Both the position numbers and the translations under genes were made by a program. The notes beneath the pieces were generated by a model that did not search any database, was not told the origin of the DNA, and saw only the letters and a program-made list of their open reading frames with translations. Of a stretch of 57,709 nt of DNA, positions 7,756 through 16,642 are shown piece after piece. This DNA is from DATATB01 sp036268995 (GTDB lineage: Bacteria > Planctomycetota > Planctomycetia > Pirellulales > PNKZ01): positions 1 through 57,709 of the forward strand of contig DATATB010000168.1 in the NCBI GenBank assembly GCA_036268995.1. The letters run 5' to 3'. Position 1 is the first letter of the stretch, and every line of letters begins with the position of its first letter.

Positions 7756-9897
7756 TCAGTCGTAAAATCCGGTCCCCTTGGCCGCCATGTCCAGCAGCCG
7801 CTGGGTGGGTTGGTAGCGAGCCCCCAGCGATTCAAAGGCCTTTAATCGCTCGACGATGGATTTTATTCCCTGCTGATCAGCCCAAAACAGCAGGCCGCCC
7901 AAAAACGGCGGAAAACCGATACCGAAAATCAGCCCCAGGTCGACGTCGCGCGGATCGCGCACCTTTTTCTCGTCCAAAATGCGGCTCGCTTCCACGACCA
8001 TCGGCAAGAACATGCGGTCGATCAACTGCTCGTCGCTCAATTTCGATTTGCCGCGAACGAGCGGCGTCAACACTTCGGCCAGGGTGGGGTCGGGCTGGCC
8101 TTTGCCCTTTTTGTCTTTGTAGCTGTAGAATCCGCGGCCCGATTTCTGCCCTAGCCGGCCGGCCTTGACCATCGCGTCGAGCACTGGAGATTCGACGATG
8201 CGGTCGGGAAACGCCTCGTGCATCACGTGGCCGGCGTGCAGCGCCGTGTCCATGCCCACCACGTCGTACAACGTGAGCGGGCTCATCGGCATACCGAAGC
8301 TTTTGGCCGCGCCCTCCACGCGGCGCGGGTCGACACCTTCTCGCAGCAGCTCGAGCGCTTCGTTCATGTACGGCAGCAGCAAGCGATTGACCAGGAATCC
8401 CGGCCCGTCCTGCACGACGATTGGGCTCTTGCCGATAGCCTTGGCGAACGCCACGGCCGTGGCCACCGTCTGGTCGCTGGTGCGCGGGCCGCGGATCACT
8501 TCGACCAGCGGCATTTGCCGCACCGGGTTGAAAAAGTGAATGCCGACAAACCGCTCCGGATGCTTGAGCCCGGCCGATAATCGCTCGATCGAAATGGCCG
8601 ACGTGTTGCTGGCCAGGATGGCATCGGGCTTGAGCTGCGGCTCGATGCGGGCATAGAGGTCCTTCTTTACCTTGGGGTTCTCGACGATCGCCTCGATGAC
8701 CAGGTCCGCGGAGGCCAATTCGGCATCCAAGGTAGTGGCGTTCACCAGCGGCACGAACTTGAGCATTTTCTGGGCGTCGGGAGCACGCGTGGCTTTGTCG
8801 TAAGACACTTCTTCCAGCGCTTTGCGCACGCCGCCGGCCAGCGCCTTCGGGTCGGCATCGGTGATCGTCACCGGCAGCTCGCGCTTGGCACACGCCGCGG
8901 TAATGCCCGAGCCCATGATGCCGGCTCCCACCACGCCGACTGACTTGATCGGAGTGGGCTTCACGTTGGTCGCCGCGATGCCGGGATCTTTTTTGTTGCG
9001 ATCGGTGAGCAGAAACACGTTGATCAGCGCGCGATTGATTGGCGAGCCGAACAGTTCGGCAAAGCCCTCGGCCTCCTGCACGCAGGCCGCCTGCAAATCG
9101 CCTTGCGAGGCTCCCAGCATCAGTTCCAATGCGGCCAATGGGGCGGGGTAGTGCCCCTTGGTCTGCTGCTGGATGTAGGCGCTGGCCGTGGCGCCGAGAA
9201 ACGTCAATTCGGTTTCGTCCATCTCGATCGGCTGGCTCCAGCGCTGCCGATCGAGCAGGTACTGGCCCGTGCGCCGCTCGTCGCGCACCAGTTGCCGGGC
9301 GGCTTCTTCCAAGTGTGCCGAGGGGACGACGTCTGTGGCCAGTCCCATCAGCACCGCGCTGCGGCCGTCGATCGTTTCGCCGCTAGAGATCATCTCAATC
9401 GCATTGCCCAGACCGACCATCCGCGGCGTGCGGGCTGTGCCGCCCCAACCGGGAAACAGCCCCAGCTTGACCTCTGGAAAACCATACTGGGCTTTCGGGC
9501 TGTCGCTCATCAGCCGCCGATCGCACCACATGGCCAGTTCCGCCCCACCGCCCAGACAGAGGCCATCGATCGCTGCCACGCTCACCAACGAGCATGTTGA
9601 CAGCCGAGCAAACAGCTCACGCCCGCGCGTGGCAAACTCAATGACTTCGTCACGCGAGACATCCACCGAGGCGGCGAATTCGCGAATGTCGGCGCCGGCA
9701 ATGAAGATGCCCGGCTTGGCCGAGCAAATGATCAGGCCCGCCAGATCCTGCCGCGGTAGCAGTTGGTCGAACAGGTGCTCGAGTTCGTCGAGCACGCCGC
9801 GCGACAGGATATTGGCGCCCTTGTCCGGCGCGTCGAGCGTGAGCACCGCGAGATCCGGTTCGGGAAACGTCAGCTTGATCGACGGCGCATCGGCCAT
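7756..9897 (-). CDS. fadJ: multifunctional enoyl-CoA hydratase / 3-hydroxyacyl-CoA dehydrogenase
   Basis: A 713-residue alpha subunit of the fatty-acid oxidation complex. The N-terminal crotonase domain (about 1-190) has an oxyanion-hole segment FIAGADIREF and the catalytic glutamate regions GGGAELA and FPEVKLGLFPG. The NAD-binding domain starts near residue 312 with VGVVGAGIMGSGI, and the dehydrogenase catalytic region HFFNPVRQMPLVEV follows. Two C-terminal 3HCDH domains complete it. The length fits FadJ/FadB (about 715-730). It is the first gene of the fad operon. A possible promoter lies upstream: TATAAC on the minus strand at 9966-9971, with only a weak -35 (TTCCAA, 16 bases away). The choice between FadJ and FadB is by overall similarity and is not certain. 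Confidence 0.88.
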   Translation of the reverse strand: MADAPSIKLTFPEPDLAVLTLDAPDKGANILSRGVLDELEHLFDQLLPRQDLAGLIICSAKPGIFIAGADIREFAASVDVSRDEVIEFATRGRELFARLSTCSLVSVAAIDGLCLGGGAELAMWCDRRLMSDSPKAQYGFPEVKLGLFPGWGGTARTPRMVGLGNAIEMISSGETIDGRSAVLMGLATDVVPSAHLEEAARQLVRDERRTGQYLLDRQRWSQPIEMDETELTFLGATASAYIQQQTKGHYPAPLAALELMLGASQGDLQAACVQEAEGFAELFGSPINRALINVFLLTDRNKKDPGIAATNVKPTPIKSVGVVGAGIMGSGITAACAKRELPVTITDADPKALAGGVRKALEEVSYDKATRAPDAQKMLKFVPLVNATTLDAELASADLVIEAIVENPKVKKDLYARIEPQLKPDAILASNTSAISIERLSAGLKHPERFVGIHFFNPVRQMPLVEVIRGPRTSDQTVATAVAFAKAIGKSPIVVQDGPGFLVNRLLLPYMNEALELLREGVDPRRVEGAAKSFGMPMSPLTLYDVVGMDTALHAGHVMHEAFPDRIVESPVLDAMVKAGRLGQKSGRGFYSYKDKKGKGQPDPTLAEVLTPLVRGKSKLSDEQLIDRMFLPMVVEASRILDEKKVRDPRDVDLGLIFGIGFPPFLGGLLFWADQQGIKSIVERLKAFESLGARYQPTQRLLDMAAKGTGFYD

Positions 9898-9918
9898 AAG
9901 TCCACTCCTGCCAATTGC

Positions 9919-9953
9919 CCGCGGGTTTTTGTCGAACGACTGAGAAAAACCCC
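9919..9953. repeat. inverted repeat between the HEAT gene and fadJ
   Basis: CGGGTTTTT and AAAAACCCCGGG arms surround a short loop just upstream of fadJ and downstream of the minus-strand HEAT gene. The T-run is inside the stem rather than after it, so it is not a textbook terminator, but it is the only structure separating the two transcription units. Confidence 0.4.
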
Positions 9954-10024
9954 GGGCGTGCGCTTGTTATAGCACACGCGGGCAGGCTTGGAATCGGGGC
10001 CAGGGGAGGGCCGTGTGCCGAACC

Positions 10025-12370
10025 TTACCGCACGGCGCGGTTTTGGTCGGCCCACCAGTGCTTCCAGCGGTCGATGCGCTCGACGAGGCTGAGCGGGGGA
10101 CTGTCGGCGGGCTGGGCAATGTCGCGGCCGATGATCCGCGGCAGGCTCTCGAGGGCCGCGCGGCGCGCTACTGGATCGTCGAGCAATTCGACCAGCAAGG
10201 CGTCGTACTGCGCGTCGCGCAGTTCGCCGATGGCCACGGCCGTTTGACGCCGCACTTCGCCGTCGTGATCGTGCGCCAGGCGCTCGAGCGCCGGTGGCCC
10301 TGCGGGCGAACCGAGCCGGGCCAGCGCCACGGCCGCTTCGAGCTGCACCGATTTGTCGGTCGAGCGCAGTCCGACCAGCAGGCGTCCGGGATCGGACAGC
10401 ACGCCGGGCCGACTCAGCCCACGCAGCGCGGCGCGCACGACCGGAGGATACAGATCCGCCAGGGCCGGCAACAGCACGTCGCAGTCTTCTTGCCGGGCGA
10501 TGCGGGCCAGGTGCTCGCAGGCCAGGCGGCGGATTTCGTCGGCCGGATGGCTGATGCCGGCGTAGAGCAGCGGCCGGGCCAACTCGCTCGTGTCGTCGCG
10601 CACCGCGGCCAGCAGCCAGCGGCAGACCAACTGATCGCTTTCAGCCGCCCCCAAGCCGGCAATGCGATCGACCGCCAATGGCGACAGCGGTTTCTCCAGC
10701 GCAGCTTGAGCCAGGTCCGAGCTGGCCTGGCGACGGGCAACCACGTCGGTCGAAGCCAGTTGCTCGAGCGTGCGGAACCGCGGATCGAGCGGCGGCAACA
10801 GTTCGCGGTAGACCGACTCGGGGATCCGCTCTTCGCGCTCGAGTCGCAACGTGGTGACGATCGGCAGCAGCCGCGGGCCGAGCAGCCGCAGGGCATTCAG
10901 CGCCGCGCGGCGCCGATCTTCGGGCGTGTCTTCGGCCTGCAAGGTTTCGATCAGCAACTCGGCTTGCTTGAACTCTTCGGCCGATAGCGGAGGAGCCTGT
11001 GCAGCGGCTTTCGGCGCGGCGGCAATCGCGGGATCAACAACGGTCTGACGTTCGGCCCGCCACTTGGTTCTTAAATGGGTGATGACTTCCTCTCGCCGCT
11101 CGACAGGCAAATCGGCCGTAAATTCGGCGGCCGGCGGCCAGCGCCGGGTCAATTGCTCGGCCGCCGCTTTGCGCGGCAGATAAGTCGCATTTCCCAAAGC
11201 CTCGAGCAACAGGGGGCCGGCAGCTTCGATCGGCCAGGCATCGAGCGCTTGAACCATTTGGCGCTGCACTTCGGCACTGCGATCGGACAAGAACGTACGC
11301 ACCAGCGGCCGGACTTCGTCGGGTTGCTGGCGCATGAGCATTTCGGCCACCACTTTGCGCACGCGCCAGCTCGCGTCCGACGCCGCTTCGCGGACCGAGG
11401 CCTCGTCGTGCAAATCGGCCGCCGCCAGCACGGCCGCCGCCCGGATGATCTCGGAGTCTTCGTGCAGTTGCTTGCGGACCGCGGCTTGGGCGTCGGCGCC
11501 GCCTATGCTGCCGGCCGCGGCGATTGCCGCCAGGCGCACGTCGAGCACATAATCTTCCATCGCCAGCTTGGCCCATTCCAGCGTGCGCGGATGCCGCCGC
11601 GCCGCCAGCGCGCGCAACGTGGCCACTCGAACGCGGTCGGTCGGGTCGCTGCGCAAATCGGCAACCATCGTTGGCAACTCGCCACGCTCGGCCTTGGCCC
11701 AACACTCGAGCACCGCCAGCCGAACTTCGGCCGACGGGCTGCGAACGGCCGAGGTAAAGCACGGCGCATCGGCCGGCTGCACGCGCCGCGACAAGGCGTA
11801 CAGCAACTCGGCGTGCAGCTCGGGCAGATAATTGGCGGCATGCGCGTCGTCGAACCGGCCGTATTCGGTTTCCAGCGCCTGCAAGGCGGCGGGCACTTCG
11901 GGAGCGTCTAGATGAGCCAGGGCTTCGGCCGCGGCACGCCGCAACGGAAGCTTGAGATCTCGATTGCGAACCGTGCGCACAAGCTGCTGCTGCCCGGCCG
12001 CATCATGCTGACGGCTCAGGGCAATCGCGGCATTGGCCGCCACGATCGGCTCGCTGCTAGCCAGCGCCGCGTGCAAATCGGGCTGCTCATCCGCCGGCAG
12101 ACCCAGCATTTGGTACATAGCCGGGTTTTGCCAGCGGTACTCCGGCTGATTGGCCGACGAGCCGGGTGGCGGAAAGGTGCGGATCCACACATCTTGGTTG
12201 AGCGCCGGCGACGCTTTGGCGACGGCCGCGGGATCGGGCTTGGCCGCCACGTCCAGTTGCTTCGTTCGCAGCCCGGCCATGCCAGTCCAGCGCTGGCAGC
12301 CAGGCACCGACCAAATCGCCGCTAATACGGCGACCGCCAGAGCGTGGGCTTTCCATCGGCCAGCAACCAC
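10025..12370 (-). CDS. HEAT-repeat lipoprotein
   Basis: A protein of about 781 residues built mostly of helical HEAT/PBS-type repeats, with recurring units such as AEVRLAVLECWAKAE, DRVRVATLRALAAR and VRRQTAVAIGELRD from about residue 80 to the C-terminus. The N-terminus is a lipoprotein signal: basic start, hydrophobic AHALAVAVLAAIWSVPGC, with the Cys near residue 25 as the lipidation site. I prefer the GTG at 12370 because AAAGGA precedes it by 7 bases; a TTG two codons earlier has no room for a ribosome site. Such proteins usually act as protein-binding scaffolds in the envelope. No enzymatic domain is visible, and it is followed 127 nt later by fadJ without an obvious functional link. Confidence 0.75.
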   Translation of the reverse strand: MVAGRWKAHALAVAVLAAIWSVPGCQRWTGMAGLRTKQLDVAAKPDPAAVAKASPALNQDVWIRTFPPPGSSANQPEYRWQNPAMYQMLGLPADEQPDLHAALASSEPIVAANAAIALSRQHDAAGQQQLVRTVRNRDLKLPLRRAAAEALAHLDAPEVPAALQALETEYGRFDDAHAANYLPELHAELLYALSRRVQPADAPCFTSAVRSPSAEVRLAVLECWAKAERGELPTMVADLRSDPTDRVRVATLRALAARRHPRTLEWAKLAMEDYVLDVRLAAIAAAGSIGGADAQAAVRKQLHEDSEIIRAAAVLAAADLHDEASVREAASDASWRVRKVVAEMLMRQQPDEVRPLVRTFLSDRSAEVQRQMVQALDAWPIEAAGPLLLEALGNATYLPRKAAAEQLTRRWPPAAEFTADLPVERREEVITHLRTKWRAERQTVVDPAIAAAPKAAAQAPPLSAEEFKQAELLIETLQAEDTPEDRRRAALNALRLLGPRLLPIVTTLRLEREERIPESVYRELLPPLDPRFRTLEQLASTDVVARRQASSDLAQAALEKPLSPLAVDRIAGLGAAESDQLVCRWLLAAVRDDTSELARPLLYAGISHPADEIRRLACEHLARIARQEDCDVLLPALADLYPPVVRAALRGLSRPGVLSDPGRLLVGLRSTDKSVQLEAAVALARLGSPAGPPALERLAHDHDGEVRRQTAVAIGELRDAQYDALLVELLDDPVARRAALESLPRIIGRDIAQPADSPPLSLVERIDRWKHWWADQNRAVR

Positions 12371-12496
12371 GGGCAAATCCTTTTGCCTGGTGAATCAACG
12401 CGCTTAGCGGCGCGGAATGAAGAAAAGTTGGCCGGGACGATTCATGTCATAGCAGCGAAAGAACGCGAGAGTTCCAGAGCGTCGCTAATCGGTTTT

Positions 12497-12516
12497 CGGA
12501 AGTCTTACGACTTCCG
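12497..12516. repeat. perfect 8-bp hairpin CGGAAGTC/GACTTCCG
   Basis: CGGAAGTC, TTAC loop, GACTTCCG between the two HEAT-type genes. No T-run follows on either strand. It has the look of the short dispersed hairpins found at other intergenic sites in this window. Confidence 0.5.
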
Positions 12517-12530
12517 CTACACTTGATGCT

Positions 12531-13856
12531 TTATTTTGCCTCGGCCAGGGTGGTGCGGCTCTTTTCCAACCATTGGTTGAGCCGGTCGGCCTCGTCGGCC
12601 AAACGCACGGTGCGATCGGAATCATTCAGCCGCTGATCGTTGGCCGTGGAAATCAAGCCGTCGATCTTGTTCGCCAGGTCCGTGACAAACTTGCGGGTCG
12701 AAGGCTCGATAGCGGCCGCCGACAGCCCGCGATTGGGATCCTGGCCTTTCAGGGCCGAATTGGTCCGCAGCAGGCAATACGTCAGATTCTCGCTGTTCAC
12801 TTTGCCGGCATCGGGCACGGGCGCCTTAGTGGCGATGCCGATGGCCAGCCGGCCGATCAACGTCGACAGGTCGCGCAGCGCCGCGCCGTCCTTGAACACG
12901 CGCTTTTCCAGCGAGCCAATGGCCTGGGCCGCATCGGCCCGAAAGATATACGCCGCGTCCTCGTCGCCAATCAATTGCTGCAATGCCGTGACGGCCTCGG
13001 GCCGGTTGGCTTCGGGCCATTTCGCCGCCATCTGGGCCAAGGCCTGCGCCGCGCGGTGCCGCAGCCAGAATTGGCCGGCCGGCGTGCCCACGGGAGAAGG
13101 CTTCTTTTCGGAGATGATGGATTCCAGCATCGGCGCCAACTCCTTGCGCATCGGCACGGCCACTTCCAACTCGCAATGCCGCAAAATGCCGTCCATGGCC
13201 GCGATCCGCACCACGTCGATTTGTCCGAGGTCGGCCGCCGCCTCCTTGAGCCGAACCAGAGCCTCGGGCAGCGGAACCGCACCGACGCCGCCAATCGCCG
13301 GCTCGGCCTGATCCAGGATGGCAATCAGCGCCATGCAGTTGTAGCGGACCACTGGATGATATGCGTCCTTGAGCGCAATGTTCGGCAGCACGTCGAGCAG
13401 TTTCTTATTCAGTCGCGTGTGTACGTCGGGCTCGGCGGCACGGCCGGACATCGACAGATCCTGCTTCTTGAAGACGCCGCGCTTCTTGGGCAGATCGGTG
13501 ATGTTTTCCGCCCACGTCAGCTCGGCAATGCGGAAGCGGTAATAATCGTCGAAAATCTTCTCGTCGTCGGCCAGCGTGAACTTGCCGTCGTTGAGGATGC
13601 GCGTAATTTGGGTCCGCGCCCGGGGATTCAGCTCGATCGGCATCATGATGCCGTCGGCCCCCTTGTATTCGCGCACTTCCTGATACTGACGGAGCATCAC
13701 AGGAACTTCGTCCTCGACAGCCGCGTCGGCCGCGGGAGCTTCGGCGGCCGCAGGTGCCTGGCACGACGCGCGCGTGGCGAGCAATCCAACTGCCAGCAGC
13801 ATGGCTGCGGCGCCGACGGACATGCGTTTCCAAAAACAATAATTCGAAAGGCTCAT
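12531..13856 (-). CDS. exported helical-repeat protein, function unknown
   Basis: A 441-residue protein with a clear Sec signal peptide: SLSNYCFWKRM followed by SVGAAAMLLAVGLLATRASC and an Ala/Pro-rich linker (QAPAAAEAPAAD). The remainder is alpha-helical, with loose HEAT-like spacing (for example VVRIAAMDGILRHCELE and WLRHRAAQALAQMAAKWPEA). The ATG has AGGA 9-10 bases upstream. It lies directly upstream of the HEAT lipoprotein on the same strand, with 160 nt and a hairpin between, so the two may work together in the periplasm. The cysteine in RASCQA could be a lipidation site, but the preceding residues (TRAS) are not a classical lipobox. I do not recognise a named family. Confidence 0.65.
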   Translation of the reverse strand: MSLSNYCFWKRMSVGAAAMLLAVGLLATRASCQAPAAAEAPAADAAVEDEVPVMLRQYQEVREYKGADGIMMPIELNPRARTQITRILNDGKFTLADDEKIFDDYYRFRIAELTWAENITDLPKKRGVFKKQDLSMSGRAAEPDVHTRLNKKLLDVLPNIALKDAYHPVVRYNCMALIAILDQAEPAIGGVGAVPLPEALVRLKEAAADLGQIDVVRIAAMDGILRHCELEVAVPMRKELAPMLESIISEKKPSPVGTPAGQFWLRHRAAQALAQMAAKWPEANRPEAVTALQQLIGDEDAAYIFRADAAQAIGSLEKRVFKDGAALRDLSTLIGRLAIGIATKAPVPDAGKVNSENLTYCLLRTNSALKGQDPNRGLSAAAIEPSTRKFVTDLANKIDGLISTANDQRLNDSDRTVRLADEADRLNQWLEKSRTTLAEAK

Positions 13857-14061
13857 CAGCGGAGCATCCTGTATCGAGCAGCAGTCGCCAATCTCAGCCG
13901 CGATACGAATTTTCGGCGGCGACGTGAATCAATTCAACTGTAAGACCAAACAATCTCAGCGGCACGAGATCACCGATTGGACCGGTGGCGGCCGGCAAAA
14001 GTCCAAACTGCTTGGTACGACGCGTTAGTCTGCGCGAAAGCGAGAGTTGACATGACGCCCC

Positions 14062-14149
14062 ATTGCCGCTTCCGGCTTGGCTTATTGCCGCTTCCGGCTT
14101 GGCTTATTGCCGCTTCCGGCCTGGCTTGTTGCCGCTTCTGGCTTGACTT
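14062..14149. repeat. four tandem copies of a 22-bp unit
   Basis: Units at 14062-14083, 14084-14105, 14106-14127 and 14128-14149. The first two are identical, the third differs by one base and the fourth by a few; the core is TTGCCGCTTCCGGCTTGGCT. There are no spacers, so this is a minisatellite and not CRISPR. It fills part of the 460-bp gene-free stretch between the exported helical-repeat gene (starting at 13856) and rpiB (ending at 14318). I see no gene in the rest of that stretch. Confidence 0.85.
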
Positions 14150-14317
14150 GCGCAAGCCGCAACCAGAAAACGAGTTGAGGCAGTACCTGACCTTCCTTTA
14201 AGGTATCCGGCCCGTGCGCGCGGGTCAAGCTGATCGCGCCGCAAATGTGCTTGCTGCGCTAGCTTTTTTGCCGAGCCGGGAGTGTCCGCGGCCGGAGCGT
14301 CGCGGGGCGGTTTGCAC

Positions 14318-14776
14318 TCACCCGGCCGGTTTGCCAAAGCGCTGTTCGAGTTGGGCGATTTTGTCGACGCGGCGGGCGTGCCGGCCCCCTTCGAACTCGG
14401 TCTTGAGCCAGATTTCGACCATCCGGTCGATCAGCTTTTCGCCCAGCATGTCGGCCGACAGGCAAAGCACGTTCAAATCGTTATGCCGCCGGCTCATCTC
14501 GGCCGACAGGTCGTCGTGGCAGGGAGCCGCGCGCACGTGGGGAAACTTGTTCGCCGAAATGCACATGCCGATGCCGGTGCCGCAAATCAGGATGCCGCGG
14601 TCCACCTGGCCGGTGCTCACCTGCTCGGCCACGACCGAGGCGATGTCCGGGTAGTCGACACTGTCGCAACTGTGTGTGCCAGCATCCACTACTTCCTGGT
14701 GCATCCGCTTCAGTAGCTCGATGATCCGTTCGCGGACGGCAAACCCGCGATGATCGCTTCCTACGGCAATACGCAT
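14318..14776 (-). CDS. rpiB: ribose 5-phosphate isomerase B
   Basis: A 152-residue RpiB/LacAB-family enzyme interconverting ribose 5-phosphate and ribulose 5-phosphate in the pentose phosphate pathway. It begins MRIAVGSDHRGF, the phosphate-binding opening of the family. The catalytic cysteine lies in ILICGTGIGM, and the NKFPHVRAA and HNDLNVLCLSA motifs follow as expected. I take the ATG at 14776 because AGAGG lies 8 bases upstream; an upstream in-frame start adds six unconserved residues. It is downstream of the YrdC-like/phosphatase fusion on the same strand, 69 nt away, matching the Bacillus ywlC-ywlE-ywlF(rpiB) neighbourhood. Confidence 0.92.
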   Translation of the reverse strand: MRIAVGSDHRGFAVRERIIELLKRMHQEVVDAGTHSCDSVDYPDIASVVAEQVSTGQVDRGILICGTGIGMCISANKFPHVRAAPCHDDLSAEMSRRHNDLNVLCLSADMLGEKLIDRMVEIWLKTEFEGGRHARRVDKIAQLEQRFGKPAG

Positions 14777-14845
14777 AACTGAAACCTCTTTCATCCGAGC
14801 GGCACGTGCCGCCCGGGTGCCTTCTGAAAACCACTTGCCTCGATG

Positions 14846-15976
14846 CTAGAATCGAAGTTCTTCCAGCCAGTAATCCAGTTGCTCGCCGATCTGCACCGCG
14901 CAGCGCCGATACAGGTCGGCAGGTCCGCCCACCGGATCGGCCACGTCCGAGCCGTCGCGGCAGACCAGCCTCGTGCGCTCGGCGGCTTCCGGCCACTCGG
15001 CGAGAATGGCCTGCCGATGCGAGCGCGTCATCGTCAGAATCAAGTCGGCGTGCCGCACGAGTTGCTCGGTCAGCGGTTGGCTCTCGTGTGCCGACATATC
15101 GATGCCCATGTCGGACATGACGGTCACCCCCTCGGGGCTGGGTCGGCTGCCCATCATGGCCGCAATGCCGGCCGACATGACAATCACGCCCCGGTCTTCC
15201 ACTTCGTCCGGGCGGCAAGCCAGCCGCTCGGCGAGTCGCTGGCGGAACATGGCTTCGGCCATCGGACTGCGACAGGTGTTGCCCGTGCAAATAAACAGAA
15301 TAATCACGCTTGCCAGCCGCTTGATCGTTTGTTCGGAAACCACTCCCAGCCGCACCACTTCGAACCGGTCTTCCAACACGCGCACCACGCTCGACGGCTG
15401 GCCGAAGCGGCTGCGGCCGTCGTCCAGCACCAATTGCAGCCGATTTCCCCAGGCTTCGAGCACTTCCTGCGCCGTCACCGCTTCCATGCGATCCGGGCGT
15501 AGCGCATTGACCATCACCACGGGCCCGGCCAGCAATCGCAGCACGTCGCGAATCGTCTGATGGCCAGGCACGCGCAGCCCCAGATCGCCGCCGGGGGCCA
15601 CGGCCCGCTGGACCGACGTGGCCAGCAGTTTGAGCAAACTACCGGGATGCTTGTCGCGAACCACCAGCGTAATGGGTCCCGGCCAGCAGCGCCGCGCCAG
15701 GCGCTGGGCCAGCGGGCAAAGGTCGGGCACATAATCGATCGCCTCGTCGGCGCTTTTGACCGCCAGCACGGGACCTTGTCCCACTTCGCCCGGCGCCAAT
15801 TGCACCAACTGTTCGACCGCCCGGTCGCTCAATCCGCTGGCCGCGACGGTGTACACCGTTTCGGTTGGAAACGCGACGAGCTTGCCTTCGGCCAGGGCCT
15901 GGACCGCCCGGTGTACGAAGTCCCGCGTCTCATCCAAATCGCGAGCGCTGCGCAGGTCGAGAACCACCGGAGCCAT
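14846..15976 (-). CDS. fusion of YrdC/Sua5-like domain and YwlE-type (protein-arginine) phosphatase
   Basis: A 376-residue two-domain protein. Residues about 15-215 align with the YrdC/TsaC/Sua5 fold (FPTETVYTVAA, WPGPITLVV, GLRVPGH). The ATP-binding KxRP motif is replaced by APGE near residue 61, and the SxN motif (STSAN in E. coli) reads MVNAL near 155, so threonylcarbamoyl-AMP synthesis is doubtful. Residues about 224-376 form a low-molecular-weight phosphatase with the loop CTGNTCRS (Cys230, Arg236) and the general acid Asp347 in ADPVGGP. Thr234 sits where YwlE of Bacillus has Thr11, the residue that favours phosphoarginine over phosphotyrosine. The ATG at 15976 is taken because family similarity begins just after it; an upstream TTG is possible. 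It is co-directional with rpiB. Confidence 0.85.
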   Translation of the reverse strand: MAPVVLDLRSARDLDETRDFVHRAVQALAEGKLVAFPTETVYTVAASGLSDRAVEQLVQLAPGEVGQGPVLAVKSADEAIDYVPDLCPLAQRLARRCWPGPITLVVRDKHPGSLLKLLATSVQRAVAPGGDLGLRVPGHQTIRDVLRLLAGPVVMVNALRPDRMEAVTAQEVLEAWGNRLQLVLDDGRSRFGQPSSVVRVLEDRFEVVRLGVVSEQTIKRLASVIILFICTGNTCRSPMAEAMFRQRLAERLACRPDEVEDRGVIVMSAGIAAMMGSRPSPEGVTVMSDMGIDMSAHESQPLTEQLVRHADLILTMTRSHRQAILAEWPEAAERTRLVCRDGSDVADPVGGPADLYRRCAVQIGEQLDYWLEELRF

Positions 15977-16214
15977 GAACCACAACTGCTTTCAGTCATA
16001 TGTTAGACGCCCAGGCAAACCGGCCGGCCAAGCAGCGGCATTCGACCGCCGGCTCGCAACTGCGAGACGAGCGCGCCAGCAACCCGAAAGTTTCGGACGC
16101 AATGGCTTACTATACTTCTGTTTACGCCCAAACGTCAAGGGCCGCGGGCCGGCGTGCGAGCCGGTCCTAAGCCGAAGATTTCGTCTCCTGTGCATGCCTG
16201 GAAACGCGTAGCTC

Positions 16215-16223
16215 TGATAAAAT
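16215..16223 (+). promoter_or_regulatory. candidate extended -10 promoter of the PIN toxin pair
   Basis: TGATAAAAT: a TGN extension followed by TAAAAT (16218-16223), 26 bases before the GTG start at 16250. No convincing -35 is seen, as expected for an extended -10 site. A GGAG ribosome site follows at about 16239. Confidence 0.45.
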
Positions 16224-16249
16224 GAGGCAGAACACCTAGGAGCATTGAC

Positions 16250-16642
16250 GTGACGCTTTCCAAAATCACCGGTCTAGACATGCTTACAGCGGTCAGGGCG
16301 GCAACCAAAGACTTGCCTTTTGGCTCGTCGTTCGCAATTAGTTTGTTCGACTCGTACGACCTCTTCAAGTTGGACCTGGGACAAATCGTTGACGCCTTCG
16401 ACTTCGACGCGGTCGTTGCGAAGCGCGTCGTCGAAGGACTGCACCGCCACGACTTGACGGAGTTGAGTACGGCCCTCGGAATCAGCCTCGTGGTCGACAG
16501 ATCACTACGGACAAGCTTGTTGCCGAATGCCGGGATCATCCGTTCCGCAGGGGTTTGGTCGGACAATCCCGCGATTCCAGCGGATCCCGATCTGCTCGTC
16601 GAGGAAATCCGCCGCATGCGCTCTCCAGATCCCAATCGCTGA
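16250..16642 (+). CDS. unrecognised protein in antitoxin position
   Basis: A 130-residue protein starting at GTG 16250 with GGAG 7 bases upstream. Its stop overlaps the start of the PIN-domain gene (TGATG), so the two are translationally coupled as in toxin-antitoxin operons. It has a helical core (LDMLTAVRAATKDL, DLGQIVDAFDFDAVVAKRVVEGL) and a Pro-rich turn before a final acidic/basic helix (PDLLVEEIRRMR) of the kind antitoxins use to wrap the toxin. It is longer than most VapB/Phd antitoxins (70-90 residues), and I recognise no AbrB, RHH or Phd DNA-binding signature. Its role as antitoxin is inferred from position only. Confidence 0.6.
   Translation: MTLSKITGLDMLTAVRAATKDLPFGSSFAISLFDSYDLFKLDLGQIVDAFDFDAVVAKRVVEGLHRHDLTELSTALGISLVVDRSLRTSLLPNAGIIRSAGVWSDNPAIPADPDLLVEEIRRMRSPDPNR

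Noticed and set aside
9919..9953. Rho-independent terminator of the HEAT lipoprotein gene
   Set aside because: The T-run is part of the stem and none follows it, so it was listed only as an inverted repeat.
12573..13943. 456-codon plus-strand frame opposite the exported helical-repeat gene
   Set aside because: Antisense shadow; the minus-strand frame has the signal peptide and ribosome site.
14062..14149. CRISPR array
   Set aside because: The copies are directly adjacent with no unique spacers and no cas gene is near.
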